Shown here in pieces: positions 18,434-27,824 of a stretch of 64,000 nt of DNA. This stretch comes from Andeanibacterium sp035497315. Its GTDB lineage: Bacteria > Pseudomonadota > Alphaproteobacteria > Sphingomonadales > Sphingomonadaceae. Numbering within the stretch: position 1 is the first letter of the stretch; the number at the start of each line of letters is the position of its first letter. Position numbers and translations under genes: made by a program. The notes under the pieces were generated by a model, which saw only the letters and a list, made by a program, of their open reading frames with translations, did no database searches and was not told where the DNA came from. The stretch lies in contig DATJDU010000097.1 in assembly GCA_035497315.1 (NCBI GenBank), positions 1 through 64,000 of the forward strand, in the 5' to 3' direction.

Positions 18434-18462
18434 CCCCGCCGGAGCGATCCGGCGGGGTTTTT
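18434..18462 (+). terminator. Terminator of rpoBC
   Basis: A perfect 10-bp stem CCCCGCCGGA/TCCGGCGGGG with a GCGA tetraloop is followed by five T. Confidence 0.93.
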
Positions 18463-18528
18463 CGTAAGGTCAGCTATTGTCAGGGGTTGGGCGCAGCCTC
18501 GCGCTGGGCGGGCGACACCCTTCGTAAC

Positions 18529-20130
18529 TTAGCTCTTCTTCTGCTTCTTCCTCGCCTTGATTTCTTCGGGCGAGGGGATCACCTGGCTCAGTTCCGCGAT
18601 AACGTCATCCGCTGCCAGATAGCGTTCGGCGCGCACATCCGGTTCGTCCGGATCGACGAAGCGGACGTAGGCGCTCGTAAGTGGGATGTAATAGCCGTTG
18701 TTCCTGGTGGGCAGGGTGAGCAACATCGTGAAGCCCTTCTTGCCGGCGGCCTTGGCTTGCAAGGCCGAGTGCAGCACGATGGAATCGATTGTCACCAGCG
18801 GGTTGCCGAAGGCACTGATCCGCCACAGGCCGTTATCCTTGAGGGGCGTGGCTCCCATCATTTTCGATTTGGTGACGCGCCAGGTGTCTTTCGAGCGACC
18901 TTCGAATTCGCCGATCTTGGCATAGGGCCAGACCAGGGCGAACAAGGTGTTGTTATCCGTATCCTTCTTCAACTTAACCGCCATTGCGGCGTCGCGGCGG
19001 TCCTTCCACAATTCTTCAGGAGTGCGGGCCAGCATGCCGGTCAGTTCTTCCGCCGGGGCACCTTCGCGCAGGATGCGGTTGGCTTCCATCACCGCGCCAA
19101 GGCCCGGCTCGCTCCATTGCGAGCGGGCCCCGAAATTGCGTCGCGCCTGCACAATATTGCCATCGTGGGCGAGCCGCAGGATGTCATACAGGTCGAGCAG
19201 TTCCACCGTTTGCGGAGCGTTTTCCTCCGGCACCCCGCGCGTGCGCCGGTCTGCCATGTTGCTGCGTGCGAATTCGGCGCGCTTGGCAGCCTGTTCCCAG
19301 TTTCCGGCCAGAGCGTGGCCAAGCGCGGTCCCGGCGTAGGACAGCGATCCGGCCTCCTTCGGCTTCAGTTCCTCCAGCGTGCTCAGCAGCGCCTCGCGTT
19401 TCGCCGCGGCTTCGGCAAAGTGGCCCTGTTCCTCCAATATCTCGGCATAGCCGGCCAGCTGGAAGGGCAGGATGCGCGCGACGTTTTCCATCGCTGCCGT
19501 CGCCTCGGGCAAGCTTTCCCGCCTGAATTCGGAATATGTGCTGGCAGTGAGCAGCGGAATGAAGCTGAAGGCCAGACCATTGGCCCGCCTGAGCGAGGCT
19601 CGCTGCGCCCCGGCCACATCGTCCAGCCGCAAGAGGGCTTCGGCTTCGATATTGTCGAAAGAAAAGCCCATCGAGCGATCGAAATAGGGGTTGCCCACCA
19701 GGCCCAGGGCGGTTGCCTCTTCGCGCGCCTTGGCGACATCGCCCAGCGCTGCCTGATAGTCCTTCGCTTCGATCCGGTGAATAGCGCGGGCAAGGATCAG
19801 TGGAATGCGGCGCAGGCCATTGCCTTCGGGTTTCGCCCCGTCGATCAGCTGGGTGCAGGCATCGACGCCGGCTTCCCCGAACAGCCGCTTCGAGGAATCG
19901 GGTGCTTCGGGCGATTTGGCAAAGATGCCCAGCAGGGTCACGGCACCCAGAATCCGGGCGAAGCTCTCCCCGTCGCTCATGTTGTTGGGCTTGCCGTCGC
20001 AGCGCAGATAGAGCGAGCCGAGCTTCTTTTCCTGTTCCTTCGCTGCCAGTTTCTCGGCGTCCGTTTCAGCAGCCAGCGGTCCGTGTGCTGCCAGCGCAGC
20101 AGCAGCTGCGGCGAGAAAAATCTTCTTCAT
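18529..20130 (-). CDS. Secreted helical (TPR-like) protein of unknown function
   Basis: The 533-residue protein starts MKKIFLAAAAAALAAHGPLA, a signal peptide cut near LAA-ET. The mature protein is largely alpha-helical with repeated Ala-rich helix pairs such as YQAALGDVAKAREEATALG and FAEAAAKREALLSTLEELK, typical of TPR-like solenoids (residues about 115-300). A beta-rich C-terminal part (about 400-520) contains ISAFGNPLVTIDSIVLHSAL and GYYIPLTSAYVRFV. It ends in a basic KARKKQKKS tail. No catalytic motif is evident. It is probably a periplasmic scaffold or assembly protein. It is convergent with rpoC and divergent from nadE. Confidence 0.65.
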   Translation of the reverse strand: MKKIFLAAAAAALAAHGPLAAETDAEKLAAKEQEKKLGSLYLRCDGKPNNMSDGESFARILGAVTLLGIFAKSPEAPDSSKRLFGEAGVDACTQLIDGAKPEGNGLRRIPLILARAIHRIEAKDYQAALGDVAKAREEATALGLVGNPYFDRSMGFSFDNIEAEALLRLDDVAGAQRASLRRANGLAFSFIPLLTASTYSEFRRESLPEATAAMENVARILPFQLAGYAEILEEQGHFAEAAAKREALLSTLEELKPKEAGSLSYAGTALGHALAGNWEQAAKRAEFARSNMADRRTRGVPEENAPQTVELLDLYDILRLAHDGNIVQARRNFGARSQWSEPGLGAVMEANRILREGAPAEELTGMLARTPEELWKDRRDAAMAVKLKKDTDNNTLFALVWPYAKIGEFEGRSKDTWRVTKSKMMGATPLKDNGLWRISAFGNPLVTIDSIVLHSALQAKAAGKKGFTMLLTLPTRNNGYYIPLTSAYVRFVDPDEPDVRAERYLAADDVIAELSQVIPSPEEIKARKKQKKS

Positions 20131-20302
20131 TCTTCGATGCCCCCGAAGCGGGCCCCCACGCCCGCAATGAAACTGCTAAAAGATTGCGCAAATGATGTGC
20201 AAGCCCGGATTCGCCCGTTTCAGAACCAATCTGACTCATGGCTTTGCCCCTTGACCGCAAAACCGGTTCCCTCTTGTCTTTCCGATGGGCTAGAGCTTCC
20301 CC

Positions 20303-21958
20303 ATGGCCGATACTCTTTCCATCACGCTCGCCCAGCTCAACCAGAATGTGGGCGATATTTCCGGCAATACCGAGTCCATGCTCAAGGTGCGGGCGGAGGC
20401 GGGGAAGACGGATCTTGTCGTGTTCCCGGAGATGCATCTGATTGGCTATCCGCCGGAGGATCTGATCCTGAAGCCCGCCCTGATCGAGCGTGCGGCGGCG
20501 GAGCTGGAGCGGCTGGCCCTGTGCACCGGCGATGGCGGTCCGGCGATGCTGGTGGGCAGTGTGTTCGTGCGCGACGGGGCGCTGCATAATGGGGTGGCGC
20601 TGCTCGATGGCGGGCGGGTCACGGCCACGCGCTTCAAGCATGAGCTGCCCAATTACGGCACTTTCGACGAGATGCGCTATTTCACTCCCGGCCCCTTGCC
20701 GGAGCCGGTGCTGTTCCGCGGTGCGATGCTGGGCCTGCCGATCTGCGAGGATATCTGGCACCCCGACGTATGCCGCCATCTGGCCGATTTCGGCGCGGGC
20801 CTGTTCATCTGCGTGAACGGCAGCCCCTACGAGATCGACAAGGACGTGCTGCGCATCGACGAGATCGCCCGCCGCCGCGCGGTCGATACGGGCATCCCCA
20901 TGGCCTATCTCAATCGCGTGGGCGGGCAGGACGAGCTGGTGTTCGACGGGGCGAGCTTCGTCATCAACGGCGATGGGTCGCTGGCCGTGCAGATGCGCGA
21001 CTGGGAAGAACAGGTCGTCGAGACGAAATGGACCAAGGTCGCGCGCGGGTGGAACTGCAACCGGGGCGAGCTTGAAGGGCTGAGCGACCATGCGGAAGAG
21101 ACCTGGTGCGCCATGGTTCTGGCCCTGCGCGATTATGTGAACAAGAACCGCTTCCCCGGTGTGGTGCTGGGCCTTTCCGGCGGGATCGATTCCGCCGTCT
21201 GCGCCGCCATCGCGGTGGATGCGCTGGGGCCGGAACGGGTGTGGTGCGTGATGCTGCCCAGCCGCTTCACCAGCCAGGAAAGCCTGGACGATGCGAAGGC
21301 CTGCGCAGAGGCGCTGGGCTGCCGCTATTCGATCATCCCGATCCAGCCGGCGGTGGAAGGCTTCGATGCCATGCTGGAAGACAGTTTTGCCGATACCAAG
21401 GTGGATATCACCGAGGAGAATTTGCAGTCGCGCATTCGCGGCGTGACGCTGATGGCGCTCAGCAACAAATTCGGCCCGATGCTGGTGACCACCGGCAACA
21501 AGAGCGAGATGAGCGTGGGCTATGCCACGATCTATGGCGATATGGCGGGCGGATATAATCCGCTGAAGGATGCCTATAAGATGACCGTGTTCGGCGTCGC
21601 CAAATGGCGCAACACGGGCGTGCCGCGCATCGGGCTGGGCCCGGCGGGCGAAGTGATCCCGCAGCGCATCATCGACAAGCCGCCCAGCGCGGAACTGCGC
21701 CCCGACCAGAAGGATGAGGATTCGCTGCCTCCCTATCCGGTGCTGGACCGCATCCTGATGGGACTGGTGGAGCATGAGAAGAGCGTGGACCAGCTCGCCG
21801 CCGAAGGGCTGGATCGCGCCACGGTGGAGCGGATCGAGCATCTGCTGAACCTGGCGGAATACAAGCGCCGCCAGGCCCCGCCGGGCGTGAAGCTGGGCAT
21901 GCGCAATTTCGGGCGTGACCGGCGCTATCCGATCACGCACAGCTTTCGCAGCAAATGA
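20303..21958 (+). CDS. nadE: Glutamine-dependent NAD+ synthase
   Basis: The 551-residue protein has two domains. The N-terminal nitrilase-type glutaminase (1-265) shows the catalytic Glu in VVFPEMHLIGYP, Lys in FKHELPNYGTFDE, and Cys in GLPICEDIWHPD. The C-terminal synthetase carries the ATP pyrophosphatase P-loop LGLSGGIDSAV near residue 290. The enzyme amidates nicotinic acid adenine dinucleotide to NAD+ using ammonia from glutamine. It heads a likely three-gene run with gltX (31-base gap) and a TlpA-like gene. Confidence 0.96.
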   Translation: MADTLSITLAQLNQNVGDISGNTESMLKVRAEAGKTDLVVFPEMHLIGYPPEDLILKPALIERAAAELERLALCTGDGGPAMLVGSVFVRDGALHNGVALLDGGRVTATRFKHELPNYGTFDEMRYFTPGPLPEPVLFRGAMLGLPICEDIWHPDVCRHLADFGAGLFICVNGSPYEIDKDVLRIDEIARRRAVDTGIPMAYLNRVGGQDELVFDGASFVINGDGSLAVQMRDWEEQVVETKWTKVARGWNCNRGELEGLSDHAEETWCAMVLALRDYVNKNRFPGVVLGLSGGIDSAVCAAIAVDALGPERVWCVMLPSRFTSQESLDDAKACAEALGCRYSIIPIQPAVEGFDAMLEDSFADTKVDITEENLQSRIRGVTLMALSNKFGPMLVTTGNKSEMSVGYATIYGDMAGGYNPLKDAYKMTVFGVAKWRNTGVPRIGLGPAGEVIPQRIIDKPPSAELRPDQKDEDSLPPYPVLDRILMGLVEHEKSVDQLAAEGLDRATVERIEHLLNLAEYKRRQAPPGVKLGMRNFGRDRRYPITHSFRSK

Positions 21959-21989
21959 CAAAGCTGGGCCGAACCGCTAACGGCGCTGC

Positions 21990-23321
21990 ATGAGCACCGT
22001 CACCCGTTTCGCCCCATCGCCCACCGGGCGCCTGCATGTCGGCAATATCCGCACTGCGCTCCATAACTGGATGCTCGCGAAAAAGGCCGGCGGGCGCTTC
22101 CTGCTGCGGATCGACGATACCGACCGGGAACGCAGCAAGGAAGAATATGTCGAGGCGATCCGCGCCGATCTGGCGTGGCTGGGGCTGGAGCCGGAGGCCG
22201 AGGCGCGCCAGTCCGAACGCTTCCCGCTCTATCAGATGCAGCTCGAATATCTGCTGAGCGAAGGCCGGCTCTATCGCTGCTATGAAACCGCGCAGGAACT
22301 GGAGCTGAAGCGCAAGGTGCTGCTGGGGCGCGGGCTGCCGCCGATCTATGACCGGGCGGGGCTGGCGCTGACCGAAGCGGAGCACAAGGATTTCGCGGCA
22401 CGGGGCATTGCCCCGCACTGGCGCTTCAAGCTGGACCATTCCGCGCCGATCGAATGGGAAGACGGCATTCGCGGGCACCAGCATTTCGACCCGGCCCAGC
22501 TTTCCGACCCGGTGGTGCGCCGGGCGGACGGATCGTGGCTCTATATGCTGCCCAGCGCGATCGACGATATCGAGATGGGCGTGACCGATGTTTTGCGCGG
22601 GGAGGATCATGTCTCCAACACCGCGCTGCAGATCCAGATGTTCACGGCGCTGGGGGCCCGCCCGCCGCGCTTTGCCCATGAGGCGCTGCTGGTGGGGAGC
22701 GAGGGCAAATTGTCCAAGCGCCTGGGCTCGCTGGGGGCGGATGCCTTCCGCGAGCGGGGGATCGAACCTGCCGCGCTGGTGGCTTTGCTCGCGCGGCTGG
22801 GCACCTCGCAGCCGGTGGAGCCGATTGCCGACCGCGTCGCGCTGGTCGCGAGCTTCGACCTTTCCACTTTCGGCCGCGCCCCTGCCCGTTTCGACGAGAC
22901 GGAGCTGGAGCGGATCAATGCCGGCATCGTCCACCAGCTCACCTTTGCCGAAGTGCAGCACCGCCTGCCTGTGGGCATGGGCGAGGGAGGCTGGCTCGCC
23001 ATCCGCCCGAACCTTGCCCATCTGGGCGAGGCGGCGGATTGGTGGCAGGTCGTCACCGGGCCGGTCGAGGCGGCGGAATTTTCGGAAGAGGACAGGGCCT
23101 TCCTGGCCGAAGCCGCTCGCCTGCTGGCGTGGAGCGAGGACCCGTGGCCTGCGCTGACAGGGGCGTTGAAGGAAGCGACCGGGCGCAAGGGCAAGCCCCT
23201 GTTCCATCCCCTGCGCCTCGCGCTGACGGGTCGGGATTCCGGGCCGGACATGAAGGCGCTGCTGCCCCTGATCGGGGAGGCCGAAGCGCGGGCGAGGCTG
23301 GAGCGGGCCGCGCAGGGGTGA
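21990..23321 (+). CDS. gltX: Glutamate--tRNA ligase
   Basis: The 443-residue class I synthetase has its HIGH-type motif in APSPTGRLHVGNIRTAL (LHVG), IDDTDRERSKEEYVEAI for glutamate recognition, and a KMSKS-type loop as GKLSKRLGS. The length is at the short end for GluRS. Alphaproteobacteria commonly carry two gltX genes, one charging tRNA-Gln for later transamidation. Which this is cannot be decided here. It follows nadE and precedes the TlpA-like gene by 14 bases. Confidence 0.95.
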   Translation: MSTVTRFAPSPTGRLHVGNIRTALHNWMLAKKAGGRFLLRIDDTDRERSKEEYVEAIRADLAWLGLEPEAEARQSERFPLYQMQLEYLLSEGRLYRCYETAQELELKRKVLLGRGLPPIYDRAGLALTEAEHKDFAARGIAPHWRFKLDHSAPIEWEDGIRGHQHFDPAQLSDPVVRRADGSWLYMLPSAIDDIEMGVTDVLRGEDHVSNTALQIQMFTALGARPPRFAHEALLVGSEGKLSKRLGSLGADAFRERGIEPAALVALLARLGTSQPVEPIADRVALVASFDLSTFGRAPARFDETELERINAGIVHQLTFAEVQHRLPVGMGEGGWLAIRPNLAHLGEAADWWQVVTGPVEAAEFSEEDRAFLAEAARLLAWSEDPWPALTGALKEATGRKGKPLFHPLRLALTGRDSGPDMKALLPLIGEAEARARLERAAQG

Positions 23322-23335
23322 GGCGGTAAGGCACC

Positions 23336-24130
23336 ATGCCAGGTATCGTCCAGTTCGGGCCACTGGTGATGGCCAGCGACCGGCTGCTGGCGCTCGCGCT
23401 GATCATGGCGTTCCTGTTCGGCCTCGATCGGATCGCCCTGCGCCATGGCCTGCCCGCGAAGACCGGCGGGATCGCGCTGGCGGCGGGGCTTGTCTCCGCG
23501 CGGCTGGCCTATGTCCTCACCCATTACGATGCCTTCGCGCAGGATTGGGGCGCGGCCTTCGCCTTCTGGCAGGGCGGGTTCACAGGCTGGGCCGGGTTTC
23601 TCGGCGCAGCGGCGGTGGTTGCATGGCGGGTGAAATCGCGCGCCGCCGCGCTGCCTTCGCTGGGAATGCTGGCGGCCATCGCCGCCCTGTGGTTCGGCGG
23701 ATCGGCCCTGCTGCGCCCGTCGCCAGGGCCGATGCCCGAACTGCCGCAAATGCTGGACCTTCAGGGTAAGGCGTTCGACCCAGGCCAGCTTGCGGGCAGG
23801 CCCTATGTTGTCAACCTCTGGGCCACATGGTGTCCGCCCTGCCGCCGCGAATTGCCGATGCTGGCGCAGGAGGCCGGGCGGGCGGGCGTGCCGATCCTGC
23901 TGGTCAGCCAGGGCGAGGATGCGCGTATCGTGCGCACATTTCTGGAGCGGGAAGGGATCGCGGGCAGCGCCGTCCTGCTGGATCGCGCTTCCGGCCTGTC
24001 GCGCGCGCTGGGCAGCACGGCCTTGCCTACTACCCTGTTCGTGGACCGGCAGGGCAGGATCGTGGAAACGCAGATCGGCGAACTCTCCCGCGCGGCGCTG
24101 GCCGATGGGATCGCGTCGATCGAGGAATGA
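23336..24130 (+). CDS. Membrane-anchored TlpA/thioredoxin-like protein with Lgt-like membrane domain
   Basis: The 264-residue protein has four hydrophobic segments in residues 1-125, followed by a periplasmic thioredoxin-fold domain. WATWCPPCRREL places the redox pair at Cys166 and Cys169, and the cis-proline occurs in STALPTTLFVD. The membrane part (VQFGPLVMASDRLLALALIM through FTGWAGFLGA) resembles the membrane portion of prolipoprotein diacylglyceryl transferase, but it is too short to be that enzyme. It probably reduces periplasmic disulfides or serves cytochrome c assembly. It is the last gene after nadE-gltX. Confidence 0.75.
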   Translation: MPGIVQFGPLVMASDRLLALALIMAFLFGLDRIALRHGLPAKTGGIALAAGLVSARLAYVLTHYDAFAQDWGAAFAFWQGGFTGWAGFLGAAAVVAWRVKSRAAALPSLGMLAAIAALWFGGSALLRPSPGPMPELPQMLDLQGKAFDPGQLAGRPYVVNLWATWCPPCRRELPMLAQEAGRAGVPILLVSQGEDARIVRTFLEREGIAGSAVLLDRASGLSRALGSTALPTTLFVDRQGRIVETQIGELSRAALADGIASIEE

Positions 24131-24293
24131 GCGCCGGCAGCGCGAAAGACTTTCCTACATCGCCCCTGTCTGAAACAAGCGCGCCGGCTCTTTCGCATAG
24201 TCGGTTTCCCGCTTGCATGGCGGATGGGCACGCCGCCGCGCGAAAAGTCACATCCGCACGCCGCCGGTCAGCAATAGCCTGCTGAAAACACCC

Positions 24294-24326
24294 GAAAAAT
24301 CCCGCAATCCGAAAAAGTTTCGCGGG
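24294..24326 (-). terminator. Possible pyk terminator
   Basis: On the minus strand CCCGC(GAAA) pairs with (TT)GCGGG around a roughly 12-base loop, then ATTTTTC follows. The stem is short, so the call is tentative. It lies 11 bases after the pyk stop. Confidence 0.45.
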
Positions 24327-24336
24327 CCTTTCAGTG

Positions 24337-25815
24337 TCAGCTTTCCGCCGTGTGCCGGTCCAGCTCGTCGCCGGTCAGGCGCACCACATGCAGCAGGTTG
24401 GTGGAGCCGGGCGTGCCGAAGGGAACGCCGGCCAGCATCACCAGCCGCGATCCGGCCTCGCCCATACCGTGGCGCAGGGCCATGCGCTTGCCCTTGGCCA
24501 CCATTTCCTCGAAGCTGCCGATGTCGCGCGTGGTCACGGCATGGGCGCCCCACAACAGCCCTACACGCCGCGCCGTCTTGAGCGAGGGGGTGAGCACCAT
24601 AACCGGCACGGAAGGCCGTTCGCGCGCCACGCGGCGGGCGGTGGAGCCCGATCCGGTGAACACCACCACGGCAGAGATCGGCATGGTCTCGGCAATGCTC
24701 ATGCAGGCGTGGGACAGCGCGTCGGCCGTGGTCGGATCGGGGCGCGTTTCGTGCATGCGGATACGCGAGCGATAGCTGGCATCGCCTTCGATCTTGGCGG
24801 CAATGCGGTCCATCATCGACACGGCTTCTTCCGGCCACTGGCCTGCCGCAGTCTCGGCCGAGAGCATCACCGCATCCGCCCCGTCATAGACGGCATTGGC
24901 CACGTCCGACACTTCGGCACGGGTCGGGGTGGGGCTTTCGATCATGGATTCGAGCATCTGGGTCGCCACGATCACCGGCTTGCCCTGATTGCGCGCGCAA
25001 TTGACGATCTGTTTCTGCAGCGGGGGCACGTCCTCGGGGTTGAGTTCCACGCCCAGATCGCCGCGCGCCACCATCACTGCGTCGGCCAGTTCGATGATCT
25101 CGTCCAGCCGGTCGATCGCAGCGGGCTTTTCGATCTTGGCGCATAATGCGCCATAGCCGCCCATCAGCTTCCTCGCCTCGGCCACATCCTCGGGCCGCTG
25201 GACGAAGGAGAGGGCGATCCAGTCCGCCCCGTGCCTGATCGCGAAGGCCAGGTCCTTGCGGTCCTTCTCGGTCAGGGCGGGCACGGGCACCACCGCATCG
25301 GGCACGTTCACGCCCTTGCGGTCGGAAATCACGCCGCCCACTTCGGCGCTGGTGAGTATCTCGTTTTCGTCGGCCCGGATCACACGCAGGCGGATCTTGC
25401 CATCGTCGATCAGCAGGCGCTGGCCCTTTTCGAGGACGCCGAACAATTCCGGATGCGGCAGGCAGACGCGGTTCTCGTCGCCCGGCTCGGGATTGCGGTC
25501 CAGCGTGAAGTGGCTGCCATGTCGGATCACCACCCGGTCGCCCTTGCGGAAGGTGCCTACGCGCAGTTTGGGGCCCTGCAGATCGCACAATATGGCGATG
25601 GGATGGGCCAGTTCCTTTTCCAGCGTGCGGATCGCCTTGATCGTTTCCTCATGCGTGGCATGATCGCCATGGCTCATATTCACGCGGAACGCGTCCGCGC
25701 CTGCCAGCACCAGACGCCGGAGCATCTCCGGCTCGCGGCTCGCAGGGCCGATGGTGGCCAGGATCTTGACCTTGCGGTTGCGCCGCTTGAGCTTGGGCTG
25801 TTCGAACTTTGCCAT
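24337..25815 (-). CDS. pyk: Pyruvate kinase
   Basis: The 492-residue protein starts MAKFEQPKLKRRNRKVKILA. It contains the substrate and metal signature GALCAKIEKPAAIDRLDEI, MVARGDLGVELNPEDVPPLQ, and ATQMLESMIESPTPTRAEVSDVANAV in separate blocks, with K in CAKIEKP as the catalytic lysine. It transfers phosphate from phosphoenolpyruvate to ADP, the last step of lower glycolysis or the Entner-Doudoroff route used by sphingomonads. It diverges from the DUF1244 gene with 60 bases between starts. Confidence 0.96.
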   Translation of the reverse strand: MAKFEQPKLKRRNRKVKILATIGPASREPEMLRRLVLAGADAFRVNMSHGDHATHEETIKAIRTLEKELAHPIAILCDLQGPKLRVGTFRKGDRVVIRHGSHFTLDRNPEPGDENRVCLPHPELFGVLEKGQRLLIDDGKIRLRVIRADENEILTSAEVGGVISDRKGVNVPDAVVPVPALTEKDRKDLAFAIRHGADWIALSFVQRPEDVAEARKLMGGYGALCAKIEKPAAIDRLDEIIELADAVMVARGDLGVELNPEDVPPLQKQIVNCARNQGKPVIVATQMLESMIESPTPTRAEVSDVANAVYDGADAVMLSAETAAGQWPEEAVSMMDRIAAKIEGDASYRSRIRMHETRPDPTTADALSHACMSIAETMPISAVVVFTGSGSTARRVARERPSVPVMVLTPSLKTARRVGLLWGAHAVTTRDIGSFEEMVAKGKRMALRHGMGEAGSRLVMLAGVPFGTPGSTNLLHVVRLTGDELDRHTAES

Positions 25816-25875
25816 GGGAACGTGCCTATGTCAGAGGCACCTGACATTACAACTACAGCTTTGCGGGAAATATTG

Positions 25876-26190
25876 ATGACCGACGCATCCGATCCCCTAG
25901 ACACTCTGCCCGACGATGTCGCCGCCGCCGCCTTTCGCCGGCTGGTACGCCATTTGCGCAAGCGCCACGATGCGCAGAACATCGACCTGATGGGGCTGGC
26001 GGGCTTCTGCCGCAATTGCCTGGCCGACTGGATCAACGATGCCGGGGCAGGGCTTTCCAAGCCCGACGCCCGCGCCCTGATCCACGGCATGCCGATGGAG
26101 GAATGGAAGGCGAAATACCAGACCGAGGCCACGCCCGAGCAGATGGCCCGGATGGAAGAAAGCCTGAAGCGCAACGGCGGGGTGCATTAG
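25876..26190 (+). CDS. DUF1244 family protein
   Basis: The 104-residue protein starts MTDASDPLDTLPDD; an in-frame ATG at 25829 would add 16 residues. The family core is clear: LVRHLRKRHDAQNIDLMGLA, GFCRNCLADWI (Cys45 and Cys48, possible metal ligands), and a MPMEEWKAKYQTEATPEQ tail. DUF1244 proteins are widespread in Alphaproteobacteria and have no assigned reaction. It is followed by gapR on the same strand after 123 bases. Confidence 0.85.
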   Translation: MTDASDPLDTLPDDVAAAAFRRLVRHLRKRHDAQNIDLMGLAGFCRNCLADWINDAGAGLSKPDARALIHGMPMEEWKAKYQTEATPEQMARMEESLKRNGGVH

Positions 26191-26313
26191 TTCACGACCC
26201 AATTCCCCGGTCCTTCCCATTCTGGGGAGGAACTTGCCGCCCGGCCTTCACCCCCCCGGCGCCGCCCGCTATCAGCGCGCCAACCGATTCTCATTCCAAC
26301 GGAGCCCACACAG

Positions 26314-26550
26314 ATGGCCGAAACCACCGATGACCGCCTGCGCCTGCTGATCGAACGCGTCGAACGCCTCGAAGAGGAAAAGAAGGGCATCGCCGACGAT
26401 ATTCGCGACGTCTATGCCGAGGCGAAGGCTGTGGGCTATGACGCCAAGATCATGCGCCAGATCGTGCGCCTGCGTAAGATGTCGCCCGACGACCGGGCCG
26501 AGATGGAAGCCATCCTCGATACCTACAAGGCCGCGCTCGGCATCGGCTAA
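26314..26550 (+). CDS. gapR: GapR (DUF2312) nucleoid-associated protein
   Basis: The 78-residue protein is a full-length DUF2312 member. It has a coiled-coil core RLRLLIERVERLEEEKKGIA, then DIRDVYAEAKAVGYDAKIMR and IVRLRKMSPDDRAEMEAILD. In Caulobacter this family (GapR) forms a clamp on overtwisted, AT-rich DNA ahead of polymerases and stimulates topoisomerases. The role here is inferred from family membership. It is convergent with the CPBP protease gene, only eight bases away. Confidence 0.9.
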   Translation: MAETTDDRLRLLIERVERLEEEKKGIADDIRDVYAEAKAVGYDAKIMRQIVRLRKMSPDDRAEMEAILDTYKAALGIG

Positions 26551-26557
26551 ATGCGTC

Positions 26558-27268
26558 TCAGCTAGCCAACAGCGCCACTGTCAGGGCGGCGCTGTTGGAC
26601 AGGGCGTGGGCCAGGATCGAGCCGATAAGGCCAATCCGCATCCTGATGAAGCCCAGCATCAGCCCGGCCCAGAGCTGCGGCAGCACCAGCGGCAGGGCCA
26701 GTGCCGAAAAGCTGGGATAATTGGCCATGTGCACCAGCGCGAAGCCGGCAGCGGTCAGATAGAAGATCGGTACGAAACCCATATCGAACCAGGGCGGGGT
26801 GCCCTTCTTCCTCAGCAGGAACCAGCCGATCGGCGCGGCCAGCAGCAGGCCGATGAAGCCTGCCCCTGCGGCCAGCGGGCTGAGCCCCTGGGTGCTGCCA
26901 TAGAGCAATGCGGCGCAGGCCAGCGCGCAGAACAGCAGCCACAGCGCCCTTACCCGGCCGGTCAGCCAGCCGCGAAACAGCATTTCCTCCAGCACCGGGG
27001 CGACCAGTACCACGATGGGGATCATCAGCCGGGGCTCCAGCTTGCCGAAGGCATCGGGCGAGGGCAGTTCGAACAGGCTCTGCCACAGGCCCAGCACGGG
27101 CAGCAGGACCAGCAACAGCACCGCCACCATCAGCGCGGTCAGCACCGCCAGCCGCCGCAAGGTGCCGGGTGCGCGCAGGCCCTTGGGCTCCAGCCGGTGC
27201 GGGCGGCGCAGCCAGTCGAAGAACTCGCGCAGCATGGCGGCGGGCGGCGGGTAATTGGTGTCGATCAT
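26558..27268 (-). CDS. CPBP family intramembrane metalloprotease
   Basis: The 236-residue protein has about seven transmembrane segments and the three motifs of the CAAX/bacteriocin-processing family: EEMLFRGWL (EExxxR), FALVHMANY (FxxxH) and LAHALSNSAAL (HxxxN-type). These residues form the catalytic glutamate and metal or transition-state site in Rce1-like proteases. The substrate is unknown. It is transcribed alone, between gapR and the ybjQ-like gene. Confidence 0.88.
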   Translation of the reverse strand: MIDTNYPPPAAMLREFFDWLRRPHRLEPKGLRAPGTLRRLAVLTALMVAVLLLVLLPVLGLWQSLFELPSPDAFGKLEPRLMIPIVVLVAPVLEEMLFRGWLTGRVRALWLLFCALACAALLYGSTQGLSPLAAGAGFIGLLLAAPIGWFLLRKKGTPPWFDMGFVPIFYLTAAGFALVHMANYPSFSALALPLVLPQLWAGLMLGFIRMRIGLIGSILAHALSNSAALTVALLAS

Positions 27269-27360
27269 CGCATGTCCTGTGCCTGTGTGCCGGATAGCCT
27301 TGGCAGGCGCGCCAGTCGCGCTATCTTCCTCGCATCAATTGCACTTGGGAGTAAACAGAC

Positions 27361-27714
27361 ATGGCCGGCCCCTGGGATAGTTCGCGCGACGCAGGAATGA
27401 TTGTCACCACTACCGCTCTGGTAGAGGGGCGCCCCGTGAAGGAATATCTGGGTATCGTGGCCGGCGAGGTGATCGTGGGCGCCAATATCTTCCGTGACCT
27501 GTTCGCCTCCATCACCGATATCGTCGGCGGGCGTTCCGGCAAATATGAGGAAGTGCTGAGCCGCGCGCGGGACGAGGCGATTGCGGAAATGAAGGGCCAG
27601 GCGATGGAACGCGGCGGCAATGCCGTGGTGGGGGTCGATCTCGATTACGAGGTGCTGGGCTCCAATGGCTCGATGCTGATGGTCAGCGCCAGCGGTACGG
27701 CGGTGTTGCTCTGA
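27361..27714 (+). CDS. YbjQ/UPF0145 family protein
   Basis: The 117-residue protein has the YbjQ core: MIVTTTALVEGRPVKEYLGI, IVGANIFRDLFASITDIVGG, and ERGGNAVVGVDLDYEVL, with a C-terminal strand. The family forms pentameric rings of unknown function. The start at 27361 follows GGGAG at good spacing. An internal ATG at 27397 would give the more common short N-terminus but has a ribosome-binding site jammed against it. Confidence 0.85.
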   Translation: MAGPWDSSRDAGMIVTTTALVEGRPVKEYLGIVAGEVIVGANIFRDLFASITDIVGGRSGKYEEVLSRARDEAIAEMKGQAMERGGNAVVGVDLDYEVLGSNGSMLMVSASGTAVLL

Positions 27715-27824
27715 CGATCATGTGACGCTGGTCCATTGCCCGGCGCGCCCCTGTAAGCTAGGAGCGCGCCCACACGGGATTCCGCCCGCCGGAGTCCGCT
27801 AGAACACAGATTTCCGGGGTTTCC

